The notes under the pieces are model-generated. The model was not told where the DNA came from and did not search any database. It saw nothing but the letters and a program-made list of their open reading frames with translations. Positions 51,464 to 60,267 of a stretch of 64,000 nucleotides of DNA are shown here, one piece after another; position 1 is the stretch's first letter; each line of letters opens with the position of its first letter. A program made the position numbers and the translations under genes. Source of the stretch: Oscillospiraceae bacterium (lineage in GTDB: Bacteria; Bacillota; Clostridia; Oscillospirales; Oscillospiraceae); assembly GCA_024404315.1 (NCBI GenBank), contig JAKSQD010000003.1, positions 1-64,000 on the forward strand, read 5' to 3'.

Positions 51464-53560
51464 TTACAGCTTTTCAAAACGCACGACAGCACCCTTATAA
51501 TTCGGCTCTTTGGAATAAGCGTCATAGTTGGAGGGTGTCAGCTTGTTGCACTCAATATAGTGAATGGGTGCATACAGCTCACCACGCTGTACATTGTCAG
51601 TAATCTTAACGGAGAACACAGCATCCTGTCCGTTGATGGAATAGACACGGATCTTGTCCATATGATGAATGTCATGCTCGGCGGCTACCTCGGTATTCAT
51701 ATAGAGATAGGGGGTTTTCAAGCTGACATCCTCAACGAACTTGACCTCTTTGGTACGGCTCTGAGTGTGCCACTGACCGACAGAGCCACGACCGGTATTG
51801 AACACATAGGGATACTCTGCGCTGGGCTGATAGGGATTCTCCCGAACCTCCTCAAAGACAAACTGTGCCTTTTTGGTGGGGGTAAAGAACTTACCGTCAG
51901 CATACAGGCGGCGCTGTTCGTCAGAGAACTCCTCCTCCCGTCCTTCGGGATAGGGCCACTGGATACCGTGGGAATCTTCGAGCATCTTCCATGTTACGCC
52001 GGTGAAGTCCTCCGGCATATTACGGGAGCATTCCCGCATCAGGTTGAAGCAGCTTTCGGGAGTCTCCCATCCCTTGAGTGCATCACCCATGCCCAGCGCC
52101 TTGCCAACGCCCAAAATCGCTTCGTAGTCGGAAATCTCATTTTCTCCACGCTTGAGGACAGGACGCATAGCGGAAAGACGGCGCTCCAAGTTGATATAAG
52201 TGCCCTCCTTCTTGATACCGGGAACGACAGGGAAAAACACTGTGCAGTCCTCAGCGGATTCGATGGTGTCATAGATATCCTGAACCACAAACAGCTCCAG
52301 CTTCTTGGCTGCTTCCGCAAAGGTTTCATTGTTGGTCCAGCTATGGCGGGGATTGGTGCAGAGAATCCACAGTCCCTTGATAGAGCCGTCATTGATTCCC
52401 TCGATAATCTGGTTATAAGTCTTAGTGGGCTTTTCTGCGAGCATGGACTCATCAACACCAAAGACCTCTGCAAGACGCTTTCTCCGGGCAGGATTGCCAA
52501 ATTCACCGCCGCCGGTGAGCATAGTCGTGTTAGAGAACACACGGCTGCCCATTGCGTTGCACTGGCCGGTGATAGAGTTAGAGCCTGTGCCGGGTTTGCC
52601 GATGTTGCCGGTCATAAGGGCGAGGTTAATGATGGCCTGAGCGGTACGCACTGCTTCATAGCCTTGATTGACACCCATGGTCCACCAGAAGGAAACACGC
52701 TTGCCGTTGTGAATCAGCTCCACCAGCTCGGTAATCTGTTCAGCAGAAAGACCAGTTCCCTCCACGCCACGTTCCAGTGTATAAGCCTTGACAAAGCTCT
52801 TGAACTCGTCGAAATGCTCGGTATGCTCCTCAATAAACTTGTGGTCAATCCAGTCCTTTTCGATGAGCTGATTTGCGATGGTATACAGCAGGAGCAGGTC
52901 AGAGCGCCATTTCAGCCCATACCAATAATCAGCGTTCATTGCCGTTTCACTGCGGCGGGGGTCAAGGACGATTACCTTATGACCGGGAATCTTGTTGTTT
53001 CTGACCCGTCCCCAGAGAATGGGATGGGCAACAACGGGATTTGCTCCGATAAAGATGATGGTATCAGACAGCTCCAAATCGTTCAGCGTATAACCGGGAG
53101 CGTCAAAGCCATAGCTGCCCTTGTGGGCAACGGCGGCGGAAGCCATGCAGAGACGGGTATTGCCGTCCACATTGGTGTGGAGATAGTTCCGCATGACATG
53201 ACCGAAGATTGCAAACTCCTCCATGGTAAGCTGTCCGGTGGAGATTCCTGCCACGCTCTCCGTTCCGTACTTTGCCTGTAGCTCCTTCATCTTGTCTGCA
53301 ACGTGGGTGAACGCTTCATCCCAGCTCACATTCTTGAAGCTCCCGTCCTCCTGACGGATGCGGGGGAGTGTGTTGGGCTTCACGGTGGTCTGCTGTTTGG
53401 ACAGGCTCAGACCCTTGATACAGCAGAATCCGTCATTGACAGGATACCCCTTCACGGGCACTGTTTTAACAATCTGGTTGGTCGCTTCATCTACATAGAA
53501 GTCCAGATTACAGTCCAGCGCACAGAAGTTGCAGGTTGACTGCACTCGTTTGATTGCCAT
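51464..53560 (-). CDS. Molybdopterin oxidoreductase, probable nitrate reductase
   Basis: A 698-residue Mo-bisMGD enzyme. The N-terminal [4Fe-4S] ligands are in CNFCALDCNLDFYV and GFCCIKG. RLCMASAAVAHKGSYGFDAPG gives a Cys as the Mo ligand, as in NapA/NarB-type nitrate reductases. The sequence style and gene order (catalytic subunit, ferredoxin, flavoprotein, Mo-cofactor genes) match the cytosolic clostridial nitrate reductase locus known from Clostridium perfringens. No Tat signal, so cytosolic. ATG 53560 follows ATGGAGGG. Confidence 0.85.
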   Translation of the reverse strand: MAIKRVQSTCNFCALDCNLDFYVDEATNQIVKTVPVKGYPVNDGFCCIKGLSLSKQQTTVKPNTLPRIRQEDGSFKNVSWDEAFTHVADKMKELQAKYGTESVAGISTGQLTMEEFAIFGHVMRNYLHTNVDGNTRLCMASAAVAHKGSYGFDAPGYTLNDLELSDTIIFIGANPVVAHPILWGRVRNNKIPGHKVIVLDPRRSETAMNADYWYGLKWRSDLLLLYTIANQLIEKDWIDHKFIEEHTEHFDEFKSFVKAYTLERGVEGTGLSAEQITELVELIHNGKRVSFWWTMGVNQGYEAVRTAQAIINLALMTGNIGKPGTGSNSITGQCNAMGSRVFSNTTMLTGGGEFGNPARRKRLAEVFGVDESMLAEKPTKTYNQIIEGINDGSIKGLWILCTNPRHSWTNNETFAEAAKKLELFVVQDIYDTIESAEDCTVFFPVVPGIKKEGTYINLERRLSAMRPVLKRGENEISDYEAILGVGKALGMGDALKGWETPESCFNLMRECSRNMPEDFTGVTWKMLEDSHGIQWPYPEGREEEFSDEQRRLYADGKFFTPTKKAQFVFEEVRENPYQPSAEYPYVFNTGRGSVGQWHTQSRTKEVKFVEDVSLKTPYLYMNTEVAAEHDIHHMDKIRVYSINGQDAVFSVKITDNVQRGELYAPIHYIECNKLTPSNYDAYSKEPNYKGAVVRFEKL

Positions 53561-53656
53561 TCTTTTCCCTCCATAATTCCTTATAAAGTTTCCGTTCCGC
53601 CCTCTACCTACAGCCTTTTTTGTATAGAGCGGATGAGGTGATACCACCTTGACAAT

Positions 53657-53699
53657 ATCTTAACAATCTTGAAGGGGAAGTTCTGTGATATTCGTCACA
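53657..53699 (-). promoter_or_regulatory. nar promoter with Crp-type site at -41.5
   Basis: A perfect palindrome TGTGA-N6-TCACA (53684-53699). On the - strand TAAGAT (53662-53657) serves as -10, giving a start near 53650, so the site centre is 41.5 bases upstream: class II activator geometry with no -35 hexamer needed. About 90 bases of leader precede the molybdoenzyme gene. Confidence 0.8.
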
Positions 53700-53940
53700 C
53701 AACACCGTCAACAATTTTGATGCTTTTCCGCAAAAGACCGTTCTGCTTTGGAAGGGAAAAATAAGTAAAACCGCCGGTCAGGTCAGATGATTCCACCCAA
53801 AAGGAATCTCTGATGGCAAAAAGTCCAATGCTAAAGAAAAAAATCAATATTTTATACAAATAGCCGCTCTGAAAAAGAACTGCCGAAAAGAGAAGGTTAT
53901 CGTTAGCTAACAACAACATTATTAAGATAAGAAATATCAT
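53695..53940 (-). CDS. Doubtful small membrane protein
   Basis: An 81-codon frame on the - strand between the divergent promoters. The first 47 residues could make two hydrophobic helices (MIFLILIMLLLANDN; ILIFFFSIGLFAI), and GAGG lies 4-5 bases before the ATG. Against it: AT-rich DNA gives such frames by chance, and its end covers the nar Crp site. Listed only as a possibility. Confidence 0.25.
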   Translation of the reverse strand: MIFLILIMLLLANDNLLFSAVLFQSGYLYKILIFFFSIGLFAIRDSFWVESSDLTGGFTYFSLPKQNGLLRKSIKIVDGVV

Positions 53941-53966
53941 TTTGCCTCTTATATCCTGTCATAAAT

Positions 53967-54009
53967 TGTGATAATGGTCACATCTTTCCCCTTTTAAATC
54001 TGTTAAAAT
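53967..54009 (+). promoter_or_regulatory. crp-asr promoter with Crp-type site at -41.5
   Basis: A second perfect TGTGA-N6-TCACA (53967-53982). TAAAAT (54004-54009) is the -10; a start near 54016 places the site centre at -41.5. The leader to the regulator gene is about 170 bases with no gene seen in it. Confidence 0.8.
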
Positions 54010-54188
54010 AATCACAAAGAAAAGCCGTGCCGATTGTTGAAGCTGTTTTCATAGACAATACTAGATAGTGTAACCCTTCTGCCGCCTTCCTTTTCTTTCT
54101 TGTACGGGCTCTGTTTTGCGCTGATACAGTGGACAATTGCCAGATAATTTTGTAAACTGTATTTATAAAAGAGACGGAGGATAATATC

Positions 54189-54881
54189 ATGAATCAATTG
54201 CTGAGAATCAAGGCACTGGAAGGAGTCAAAGGGCAGACGCTGGAGGAGCTGTGGAGGCTGGGAAGCGTTCAGGAGGTTCGCCGCCATCAAATCCTCATTC
54301 ATGCCCGCCAGCCCGTGGATACGATGTACTTTGTCCTGTCCGGGAAGGTCATCTATTATAACCTGACCCGTCACGGCAAACGAAAGATTATCTTTATTTT
54401 TGGCGCTGGCACGCTCATCAATGAAACCATTACCAATACACAGCATTCCTCTGTGTACTGTGAGACCATCGAAGCGTGCAGTCTGTTCTGCATCAGCAAG
54501 GCGAATTTCTATCAGCTTATGGCAAAGGATTTTACCCTTGCCGAAGCAGCACTGCGAGAGCAGGAGCATAAGCTCTGGCGCATGAGCCACCAGCTCAAAA
54601 ATACCATGGGCAGTATCTACATGGAGCGGAAGCTGGCGGCGAAGCTCTGGAAGCTGGCTCGTGATTTCGGCATTGACACGGAGTCCGGGCGCATGATTGA
54701 TATTTCCATGACCATTACTTTTTTAGCGGATTTGATGGGCGCTCCCCGTGAGACGGTATCCCGCCTTTGCAAGACCCTCACGGATTACGGCTTGATACAG
54801 ATTAAAAAACGGCGCATTTATGTGACCGACCCTCAGCGGTTGTCTCATTTTTATAAGGAAGGGATTATTGCCCTGAAATAA
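54189..54881 (+). CDS. Crp/Fnr-family transcriptional regulator
   Basis: A 230-residue regulator: cyclic-nucleotide-binding-type beta barrel (about 15-125), long dimer helix, and winged helix with ITFLADLMGAPRETVSRLCKTL. The recognition helix has Arg-Glu-x-x-x-Arg as in E. coli Crp, fitting TGTGA half sites rather than Fnr TTGAT. No N-terminal Cys cluster, so it is not Fnr; the effector is unknown. It is flanked by two perfect TGTGA-N6-TCACA sites and probably activates the divergent nar operon and its own crp-asrABC operon. ACGGAGG precedes the ATG. Confidence 0.88.
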   Translation: MNQLLRIKALEGVKGQTLEELWRLGSVQEVRRHQILIHARQPVDTMYFVLSGKVIYYNLTRHGKRKIIFIFGAGTLINETITNTQHSSVYCETIEACSLFCISKANFYQLMAKDFTLAEAALREQEHKLWRMSHQLKNTMGSIYMERKLAAKLWKLARDFGIDTESGRMIDISMTITFLADLMGAPRETVSRLCKTLTDYGLIQIKKRRIYVTDPQRLSHFYKEGIIALK

Positions 54882-54919
54882 ACTGATTTTACACAGGCAG
54901 GATGGAAAGGAGTTCGCTT

Positions 54920-55909
54920 ATGGGTTATCAATTCACCAAAGCAGAAGCAAACGCCCTTTTTCAGCAATGGAAGGAGCGTTATGATGTATACGCTCCCATG
55001 CTGATGAAGGGAGAGGGATGCTTCTCTGATACCGACATCGTTCGTTACGGTCAGCCCGATACCTTGGAGGATATCGAGTGGGCCAAAAAGTCTGATTATT
55101 CCTTTAAGGAAGTGCTTTTGAGCATCAATCAGACGCTGTTCTATTTCACAGAGGACAAGACCATTGTTCCTAATCCTCCCAAAAAGGAGATTCTGATCTT
55201 TCTGCGTGCCTGCGATATGCACGCCCTCACCCGTTTGGATGATGTTTACCTGAAAAACGGCTTTGAGGACATCTATTATCGTCAGGTTCGTGAAATGACT
55301 CATTTTGTGCTGATGGGCTGCACTCAGAGCTGTGAGACTGGCTTCTGTGTGAGTATGGGCACAAACAAGGCTGACACCTATGACGGCTATGTAAAGCTGG
55401 ACGGTGAGACCGTCCTGATGGATCTGCCCATGGCTGAGCTGGCTGAGGGTGCAAAGGCTGAGGAGCTGGCAGTCACCCCTGACTATGTGACCGAAAACTT
55501 TGAAAAGGTCACTCTGCCTAAGAACCTGACCAACGAGTGCTTCACCGACGACATCTGGAAGGAGTTCGGCTCTCGCTGTATCGCCTGCGGACGCTGTAAC
55601 TTTGCCTGCCCCACCTGCACCTGCTATACCATGCAGGATATCTTCTACAATGACAATCCCAAGAACGGCGAGCGCCGCCGTGTATGGGCATCCTGTCAGG
55701 TAGACGGCTACACCGTCATTGCGGGCGGCTATGACTGTCGCAAGAACCAGAGCGACAGAATGCGCTTCAAGGTCCTGCACAAGATTTCTGACCACGAAAA
55801 ACGCTTTGGTCATACCATGTGCGTGGGCTGTGGACGCTGTGAAGCAATCTGCCCTGAGTATATCTCTTATATTACCCTGATTAACCGTCTGGCAGAGAAG
55901 GAGGGCTAA
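54920..55909 (+). CDS. asrA: Anaerobic sulfite reductase subunit A
   Basis: A 329-residue iron-sulfur electron-transfer subunit. The C-terminal ferredoxin domain has CIACGRCNFACPTCTCYT and CVGCGRCEAICPEY; the N-terminal half contains FLRACDMHALTRLDDVY and GCTQSCETGFCVSMG. It feeds electrons from AsrB to AsrC. ATG 54920 follows GAAAGGAG. It lies 38 bases after the regulator gene, so both share a transcript. Confidence 0.92.
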   Translation: MGYQFTKAEANALFQQWKERYDVYAPMLMKGEGCFSDTDIVRYGQPDTLEDIEWAKKSDYSFKEVLLSINQTLFYFTEDKTIVPNPPKKEILIFLRACDMHALTRLDDVYLKNGFEDIYYRQVREMTHFVLMGCTQSCETGFCVSMGTNKADTYDGYVKLDGETVLMDLPMAELAEGAKAEELAVTPDYVTENFEKVTLPKNLTNECFTDDIWKEFGSRCIACGRCNFACPTCTCYTMQDIFYNDNPKNGERRRVWASCQVDGYTVIAGGYDCRKNQSDRMRFKVLHKISDHEKRFGHTMCVGCGRCEAICPEYISYITLINRLAEKEG

Positions 55910-55912
55910 CCC

Positions 55913-56710
55913 ATGAAAAATGAATATATTCCTCAGCTTTCCACTGTCCGTGAGGTGATTAAGCATACTGCCCTGGAGTATACCTTCCGTATGGAATTTG
56001 ACCATGCCGAGATTGTCAAGCCCGGTCAGTTCTTTGAGATTTCCCTCCCGAAGTACGGCGAAGCCCCCATCTCTGTTTCCGGCATTGGAGCAGATACCGT
56101 TGACTTTACCATCCGCCGTGTCGGTAAGGTCACAAATGAGATTTTTGAAAACTATGTCGGTGACAAGCTGTTCATCCGTGGTCCTTACGGAAACGGCTTT
56201 GACATCGAAAATTATAAGGGAAAAGAACTGGTTGTTATCGCTGGCGGTACAGGTCTTTCCCCCATCAAGGGCGTTGTGGACTACTTTGCCGCCCATACAG
56301 ATGAAAATATCAGCACGACTCTGATTGCCGGCTTTAAAGACCCGGACTCTGTCCTGTTCCGTGACGATTTCAAGTTCTGGAAAGAGAACATCAACGTCAT
56401 TCAGAGCGTTGACCGTGCGCCCGAAGACTATACCGGTCCGGTCGGCATGGTCACAAAGTACATCCCTGACCTGAAATTCACCGACATCAGCAATGCTTCC
56501 TTTATCTGCGTTGGACCTCCGATCATGATTAAGTTTGTCGTCAAGGCAATTCTGGAGCTTGGTGTGAAGGAAGAACAGATTTGGGTCTCCCACGAGCGTA
56601 AAATGTGCTGTGGTCTTGGCAAGTGCGGCCACTGCCGTGTCGGTTCTACCTATATCTGCTTAGATGGTCCCGTGTTCAACTATGTGGACGGCAAGAAGCT
56701 CATCGACTGA
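55913..56710 (+). CDS. asrB: Anaerobic sulfite reductase subunit B
   Basis: A 265-residue ferredoxin-NADP reductase-type flavoprotein that takes electrons from NAD(P)H. The flavin site is FTIRRVGKVTNEIF, the nucleotide site ELVVIAGGTGLSPIKGVVDYF, and the C terminus has a [2Fe-2S] set CCGLGKCGHCRVG...YICLDGPVF. It starts 3 bases after asrA. Confidence 0.92.
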   Translation: MKNEYIPQLSTVREVIKHTALEYTFRMEFDHAEIVKPGQFFEISLPKYGEAPISVSGIGADTVDFTIRRVGKVTNEIFENYVGDKLFIRGPYGNGFDIENYKGKELVVIAGGTGLSPIKGVVDYFAAHTDENISTTLIAGFKDPDSVLFRDDFKFWKENINVIQSVDRAPEDYTGPVGMVTKYIPDLKFTDISNASFICVGPPIMIKFVVKAILELGVKEEQIWVSHERKMCCGLGKCGHCRVGSTYICLDGPVFNYVDGKKLID

Positions 56711-56723
56711 GGAGGGACGAATC

Positions 56724-57719
56724 ATGGCAATGGATATCAATACCAAAAAGATCAAGAGAAACGCCTTCCGTGTTTCCAAAAAGAGAGGCTACGGTGCCTG
56801 CCGTATCCGTGTCCCCGGCGGTTATCTGGACTCCAAGGTTTTGGGCATGGTTCAGGAGATTGCGGACAAGTACAGTGCTACCGGAAAGATTCACCTCACC
56901 ACCCGTCAGGGCTTTGAGATTGAGGATATCCGTCTCACTGATATTCCTGAGATTACCAGAGCAATCCAACCCATTATTGAAGCGGTTGGAATCAACCAGA
57001 AAGACCCCTACACCGGTTATACAGAGTCCGGCACTCGTAATATTTCCGCCTGTATCGGCAATAATGTCTGTCCTTTTGCAAACTACAACACCTCTGCGCT
57101 GGCTCGTAAGATTGATAAGGCAATCTTCCCCAATGACCTGCATTTCAAGGTTGCCTGCACCGGCTGTTCCAACGACTGCGCTAAGGTTCGTATGCACGAC
57201 TTCGGCATCATCGGCATGACCATGCCTCAGTATGATCCCACTCGCTGCATTAGCTGTGAGGCGTGTGTCAAGGGCTGTAAGAGCCTGTCCGTGGGCGCTC
57301 TCAGTATCAACAATTACAAGATCGTCCGTGACACAGAGAAATGTATCGGCTGTGGTGTCTGCGTGACCAAGTGCCCCACCAGAGCATGGACCAGAAGCCA
57401 GAAGAAGTATTATAAGCTGACCATTATGGGTCGTACCGGCAAGAAAAATCCCCGTCTGGGACAGGATTGGCTTGTTTGGGCAGACGAGGAGAACATCATC
57501 AAGATTATCTGCAACACCTACAGGTTTGTTGAGCAGTACATCTCCCCCAACGCCCCCGCCCGTAAAGAGCATATCGGTTATATCATCGACCGTGTGGGCT
57601 TTGAGGAGTACAAAAAGTGGGCTCTGGAGGGCGTTGAGCTGATGCCCGAAACCATCATGAAGAAGTGCATTTACTGGAACGGCATTCACTTCACGGATAA
57701 GTCCGCATGGACTGACTGA
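56724..57719 (+). CDS. asrC: Anaerobic sulfite reductase subunit C (siroheme)
   Basis: The 331-residue catalytic subunit. Siroheme-[4Fe-4S] ligands are in CIGNNVCPFA and CTGCSNDCAK; a ferredoxin domain (CISCEACVKGC, CIGCGVCVTKCP) is inserted near residue 175-235, as usual for AsrC. LTTRQGFEIEDI contributes to substrate binding. Siroheme reductases take sulfite or nitrite; next to a nitrate reductase and under the same regulator, nitrite is a plausible substrate. GGAGGGACG precedes ATG 56724. Confidence 0.92.
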   Translation: MAMDINTKKIKRNAFRVSKKRGYGACRIRVPGGYLDSKVLGMVQEIADKYSATGKIHLTTRQGFEIEDIRLTDIPEITRAIQPIIEAVGINQKDPYTGYTESGTRNISACIGNNVCPFANYNTSALARKIDKAIFPNDLHFKVACTGCSNDCAKVRMHDFGIIGMTMPQYDPTRCISCEACVKGCKSLSVGALSINNYKIVRDTEKCIGCGVCVTKCPTRAWTRSQKKYYKLTIMGRTGKKNPRLGQDWLVWADEENIIKIICNTYRFVEQYISPNAPARKEHIGYIIDRVGFEEYKKWALEGVELMPETIMKKCIYWNGIHFTDKSAWTD

Positions 57720-57836
57720 TTGACAGCAATACAGCCGGTGCGGTTCTCCTGATTTTTCTTAATTACTCCATCTTTCTCTTTCTTTCCAAAGTTTTAATCT
57801 TCTGCCACCTATGTTCCTGCACTGGCTGTACCAAAA

Positions 57837-57874
57837 GACGAACTGTGTTCTGTCACACAGTTCGTCTTTTTTCT
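57837..57874 (+). terminator. Terminator after asrC
   Basis: AGACGAACTGTGT pairs with ACACAGTTCGTCT, followed by TTTTTCTT. The preceding 115 bases hold nothing else I can identify. Confidence 0.88.
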
Positions 57875-57878
57875 TATC

Positions 57879-57907
57879 TTGAAAAGCGCAACCATTTGGG
57901 TTACAAT
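57879..57907 (+). promoter_or_regulatory. Promoter of the XRE gene
   Basis: TTGAAA, 17 bases, TACAAT, 27 bases before the start codon. Confidence 0.7.
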
Positions 57908-57934
57908 GGTAGCTGAGTTTGAAAGGGGAAAAGC

Positions 57935-58156
57935 ATGGCAACTGCAGAGTTAATCAGGGAATTATGCAAGAAACAGAATATCAGTCTCGCTGAGCTTGCA
58001 AGACGTATAGGACAAACCAGGCAAAATTTATATGAGAAGCTTCAGCGTGATACCCTAACGATTGATGAAATAAAGCAGATAGCGGATGCCCTGGGCGTGA
58101 AGTTTGAGCAGTCTTTTACGCTGCCGGACGGTGAGCAGTTTAAGATCGAAAACTGA
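57935..58156 (+). CDS. XRE-family transcriptional regulator
   Basis: A 73-residue single-domain regulator. Helix-turn-helix ISLAELARRIGQTRQNLYEKLQRDTLTIDEIKQIADALGV. No effector domain. Its target is unknown; the following intergenic region has a 13-base inverted repeat. AAAGGGGAAAAGC precedes the ATG. Confidence 0.88.
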   Translation: MATAELIRELCKKQNISLAELARRIGQTRQNLYEKLQRDTLTIDEIKQIADALGVKFEQSFTLPDGEQFKIEN

Positions 58157-58261
58157 TTATGCACCCCCCTATACAAAGTAATCGTTAAATTGTTCAGTAG
58201 TCTGCACCCCCTTAACTGACTACTACTTGACTACTATCGACTTTTACACTTTGCACTATTT

Positions 58262-58354
58262 TGCCTCATTTTGCGTAGTTCTCTACATGATCGGAAATAG
58301 TGTGAATGATGGTAAGATGCCAAAAACCTTTGCAAAATGGGGCAAAATGAGGCA
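58262..58354 (+). repeat. 13-bp inverted repeat before the phosphatase gene
   Basis: TGCCTCATTTTGC (58262-58274) is the exact reverse complement of GCAAAATGAGGCA (58342-58354). The GGCAAAATG unit also recurs at 58331. It lies directly upstream of the GAGGAGG ribosome site, so it could sequester it or serve as an operator. Confidence 0.6.
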
Positions 58355-58370
58355 TCTGAGGAGGATTTTT

Positions 58371-58838
58371 ATGGTGATAAAAGTATTATTCATTTGTCAC
58401 GGCAACATCTGCCGCTCGCCGATGGCGGAATTTATTTTCAAAGACATGGTGGAAAAACAGGGCCTTTCCCACAAATTCCACATTGAAAGCGCCGCCACCA
58501 GCACGGAAGAAATCGGAAACGGGGTTTATCCCCCCGCCCGCCGGGAGCTGGCTCGCCACGGCCTCTCCTGCGCCGGACACGCTGCCCGCCAGGTTCGCAG
58601 CCGGGACTATCAGGCGTTTGACTATCTGCTCTGCGCCGAGCAGTATAACATCCGCAACCTCCGCTGGATTATCTCCAAAGACCCGCAGCATAAAATCATG
58701 CGCCTGCTGGATTTTTCCAGCCGTCCCCGGGACATTGACGACCCCTGGTATAGCGGGAACTTTACCACCGCCTATTCCGACATCGTGGAGGGCTGTGAAT
58801 GCTTCCTCCATTACCTCCAGGAGAGCGGCCAGGTCTGA
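58371..58838 (+). CDS. Low-molecular-weight protein tyrosine phosphatase
   Basis: A 155-residue phosphatase. The P-loop at the N terminus is FICHGNICRSPMAE (C-x5-R-S), and the general acid Asp is in DIDDPWYSGNF. Bacterial members dephosphorylate tyrosine kinases of capsule synthesis or arginine phosphate; which applies here is unknown. ATG 58371 follows GAGGAGG; an upstream in-frame opening from 58227 has no ribosome site. Confidence 0.9.
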   Translation: MVIKVLFICHGNICRSPMAEFIFKDMVEKQGLSHKFHIESAATSTEEIGNGVYPPARRELARHGLSCAGHAARQVRSRDYQAFDYLLCAEQYNIRNLRWIISKDPQHKIMRLLDFSSRPRDIDDPWYSGNFTTAYSDIVEGCECFLHYLQESGQV

Positions 58839-58864
58839 CCGGAAAAGCAATGCAAAACAGACAA

Positions 58865-58897
58865 AAGCGGATGCCCTGCAAGCGTCCGCTTTTTTGT
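58865..58897 (+). terminator. Terminator after the phosphatase gene
   Basis: AGCGGATGC pairs with GCGTCCGCT, followed by TTTTTTG. Confidence 0.85.
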
Positions 58898-58919
58898 TGG
58901 TCTCCTGACAAAAAGGCTC

Positions 58920-59642
58920 TTATTTGCTGGTGAGGATTTTGTTTGCCTGGCCGCTGACGATGGACTCAAACTGAGCCATGTCTGCGGGAGTGGTCAGTTT
59001 GAAGTTGGTGTCCTCGCCGGGAATCAGAGCCACGTCCATGCCGTGGCGGAAGGCAATCTCACTGGTGCCTCGGGTGGCGTTGAGCTCTTCCTTGGTGACG
59101 CTGCGGTTCAGCTCTGTGAAGGCTTTCAGGTGGAAGGATTCCGGGGATTGACCCTTGAATAGCGTGCTGCGATCCAGCAGGGTGGAGATGCTGGAGCCGT
59201 TGAAGCTCTGGTACACCGTGTCATTGATGGAGATGACGGGCATACAGCCGTCGTGCTCCTCCAACTGACGGAAACACTCGGTGATGAGGGCGCTGCTGAC
59301 CAGAGGGCGCACGCCGTCATGAATGATAACCTTGTCCTCGTCGGAGGTGGAGGTTTCCATGCAGGCGAGCAGGCCGTTGAGGATGGAACCCTGGCGGCTG
59401 TCGCCAGGGTCGGCGAAGCGGTCGAATTTTTGGATGTGGTATTCGTCCAGCCACTTGCGGATGTCCTCCTGCCAGACCTCGTTGGCGACAATGATGATTT
59501 TATCGACACATTCGGTTTTATCAAAGGTTTCCAGTGGATAGAAGAGGATGGGCTTACCGGCGACGTGCATATACTGCTTGGGGTAGCCGTCCGCCCGCAT
59601 CCTGCTGCCGATGCCGCCGGAAAGAATCACTGCGTAATTCAT
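58920..59642 (-). CDS. IspD/TarI-family cytidylyltransferase
   Basis: A 240-residue CTP transferase. AVILSGGIGSRMRADGYPKQYMHVAGKPI is the CTP-binding start, IIHDGVRPLVS the metal site, and NFKLTTPADM the C-terminal signature of the IspD/TarI group. IspD makes CDP-methylerythritol for isoprenoids; TarI makes CDP-ribitol for teichoic acid. The usual QTPQ motif is QSPE, so substrate is open. No partner genes nearby. Confidence 0.8.
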   Translation of the reverse strand: MNYAVILSGGIGSRMRADGYPKQYMHVAGKPILFYPLETFDKTECVDKIIIVANEVWQEDIRKWLDEYHIQKFDRFADPGDSRQGSILNGLLACMETSTSDEDKVIIHDGVRPLVSSALITECFRQLEEHDGCMPVISINDTVYQSFNGSSISTLLDRSTLFKGQSPESFHLKAFTELNRSVTKEELNATRGTSEIAFRHGMDVALIPGEDTNFKLTTPADMAQFESIVSGQANKILTSK

Positions 59643-59675
59643 AGTTTTCTCCCTGTGATTGGATCAGATGGATTT

Positions 59676-59704
59676 ATTGTAACAGCGCAGGCAGAGCTTG
59701 TCAA
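59676..59704 (-). promoter_or_regulatory. Promoter of the IspD-like gene
   Basis: On the - strand: TTGACA, 17 bases, TACAAT, a near-consensus SigA promoter about 35 bases before the start codon. Confidence 0.85.
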
Positions 59705-59737
59705 ATAAAGATTCTCGTGTCGTGCCGCAGTTTCCTC

Positions 59738-59766
59738 TTGTTTTTGGCACGCTCCTGTTATATCAT
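59738..59766 (+). promoter_or_regulatory. Promoter of the DUF1934 gene
   Basis: TTGTTT, 17 bases, TATCAT, about 50 bases before the start codon. Confidence 0.65.
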
Positions 59767-59818
59767 TACAGAAGCCGATTTGAATTGACCTTTTTACCCA
59801 CAGAAAGGGGTTTTACCT

Positions 59819-60265
59819 ATGAATACCAGCACCTCCAAGGATGTTATGATCTCCATTCTCGGCCTTCAGGAATACGAGGACATCAATCCTGACAGCATTG
59901 AGCTGACCACCAACGGCAAGCTGAACGTGACACCCTACGGCTACCACCTCTCCTATGAAGAGAGCGAGCTGACCGGCATGGAAGGCACCCTCACCAGCTT
60001 TGAGGTTCGCCCGGGTCGCATTGTTTTGACCCGTACCGGCACGACCACCTCCGAAATGGTCTTTGAACAGGGCATCCGCCATCTGTCCCTCTACGATACC
60101 CCCTATGGACAGCTGGAAATTGGTGTTTTCTCCCGGGTGGTGGAGTCCAGCCTGAACGAGCACGGCGGGGAAATCCACGTCCGCTATGCCATCGACATTG
60201 ACCATCAACTGGCCGGTGAGAACAACATCCATTTGAAGGTTCGAGAGAGCGCTGTCTCCCAGTGA
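59819..60265 (+). CDS. DUF1934 protein (YwiB-like)
   Basis: A 148-residue beta-barrel protein of the DUF1934/YwiB family, lipocalin-like in fold and of unknown role. SKDVMISILGLQEYE at the start, RTGTTTSEMVFEQG in the middle and GGEIHVRYAIDIDHQLAGENNIHLKVRE at the end are family segments. In Bacillus ywiB lies next to argS; here the following gene is an ArgS-derived protein, so the old linkage survives. Confidence 0.85.
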   Translation: MNTSTSKDVMISILGLQEYEDINPDSIELTTNGKLNVTPYGYHLSYEESELTGMEGTLTSFEVRPGRIVLTRTGTTTSEMVFEQGIRHLSLYDTPYGQLEIGVFSRVVESSLNEHGGEIHVRYAIDIDHQLAGENNIHLKVRESAVSQ

Positions 60266-60267
60266 CC

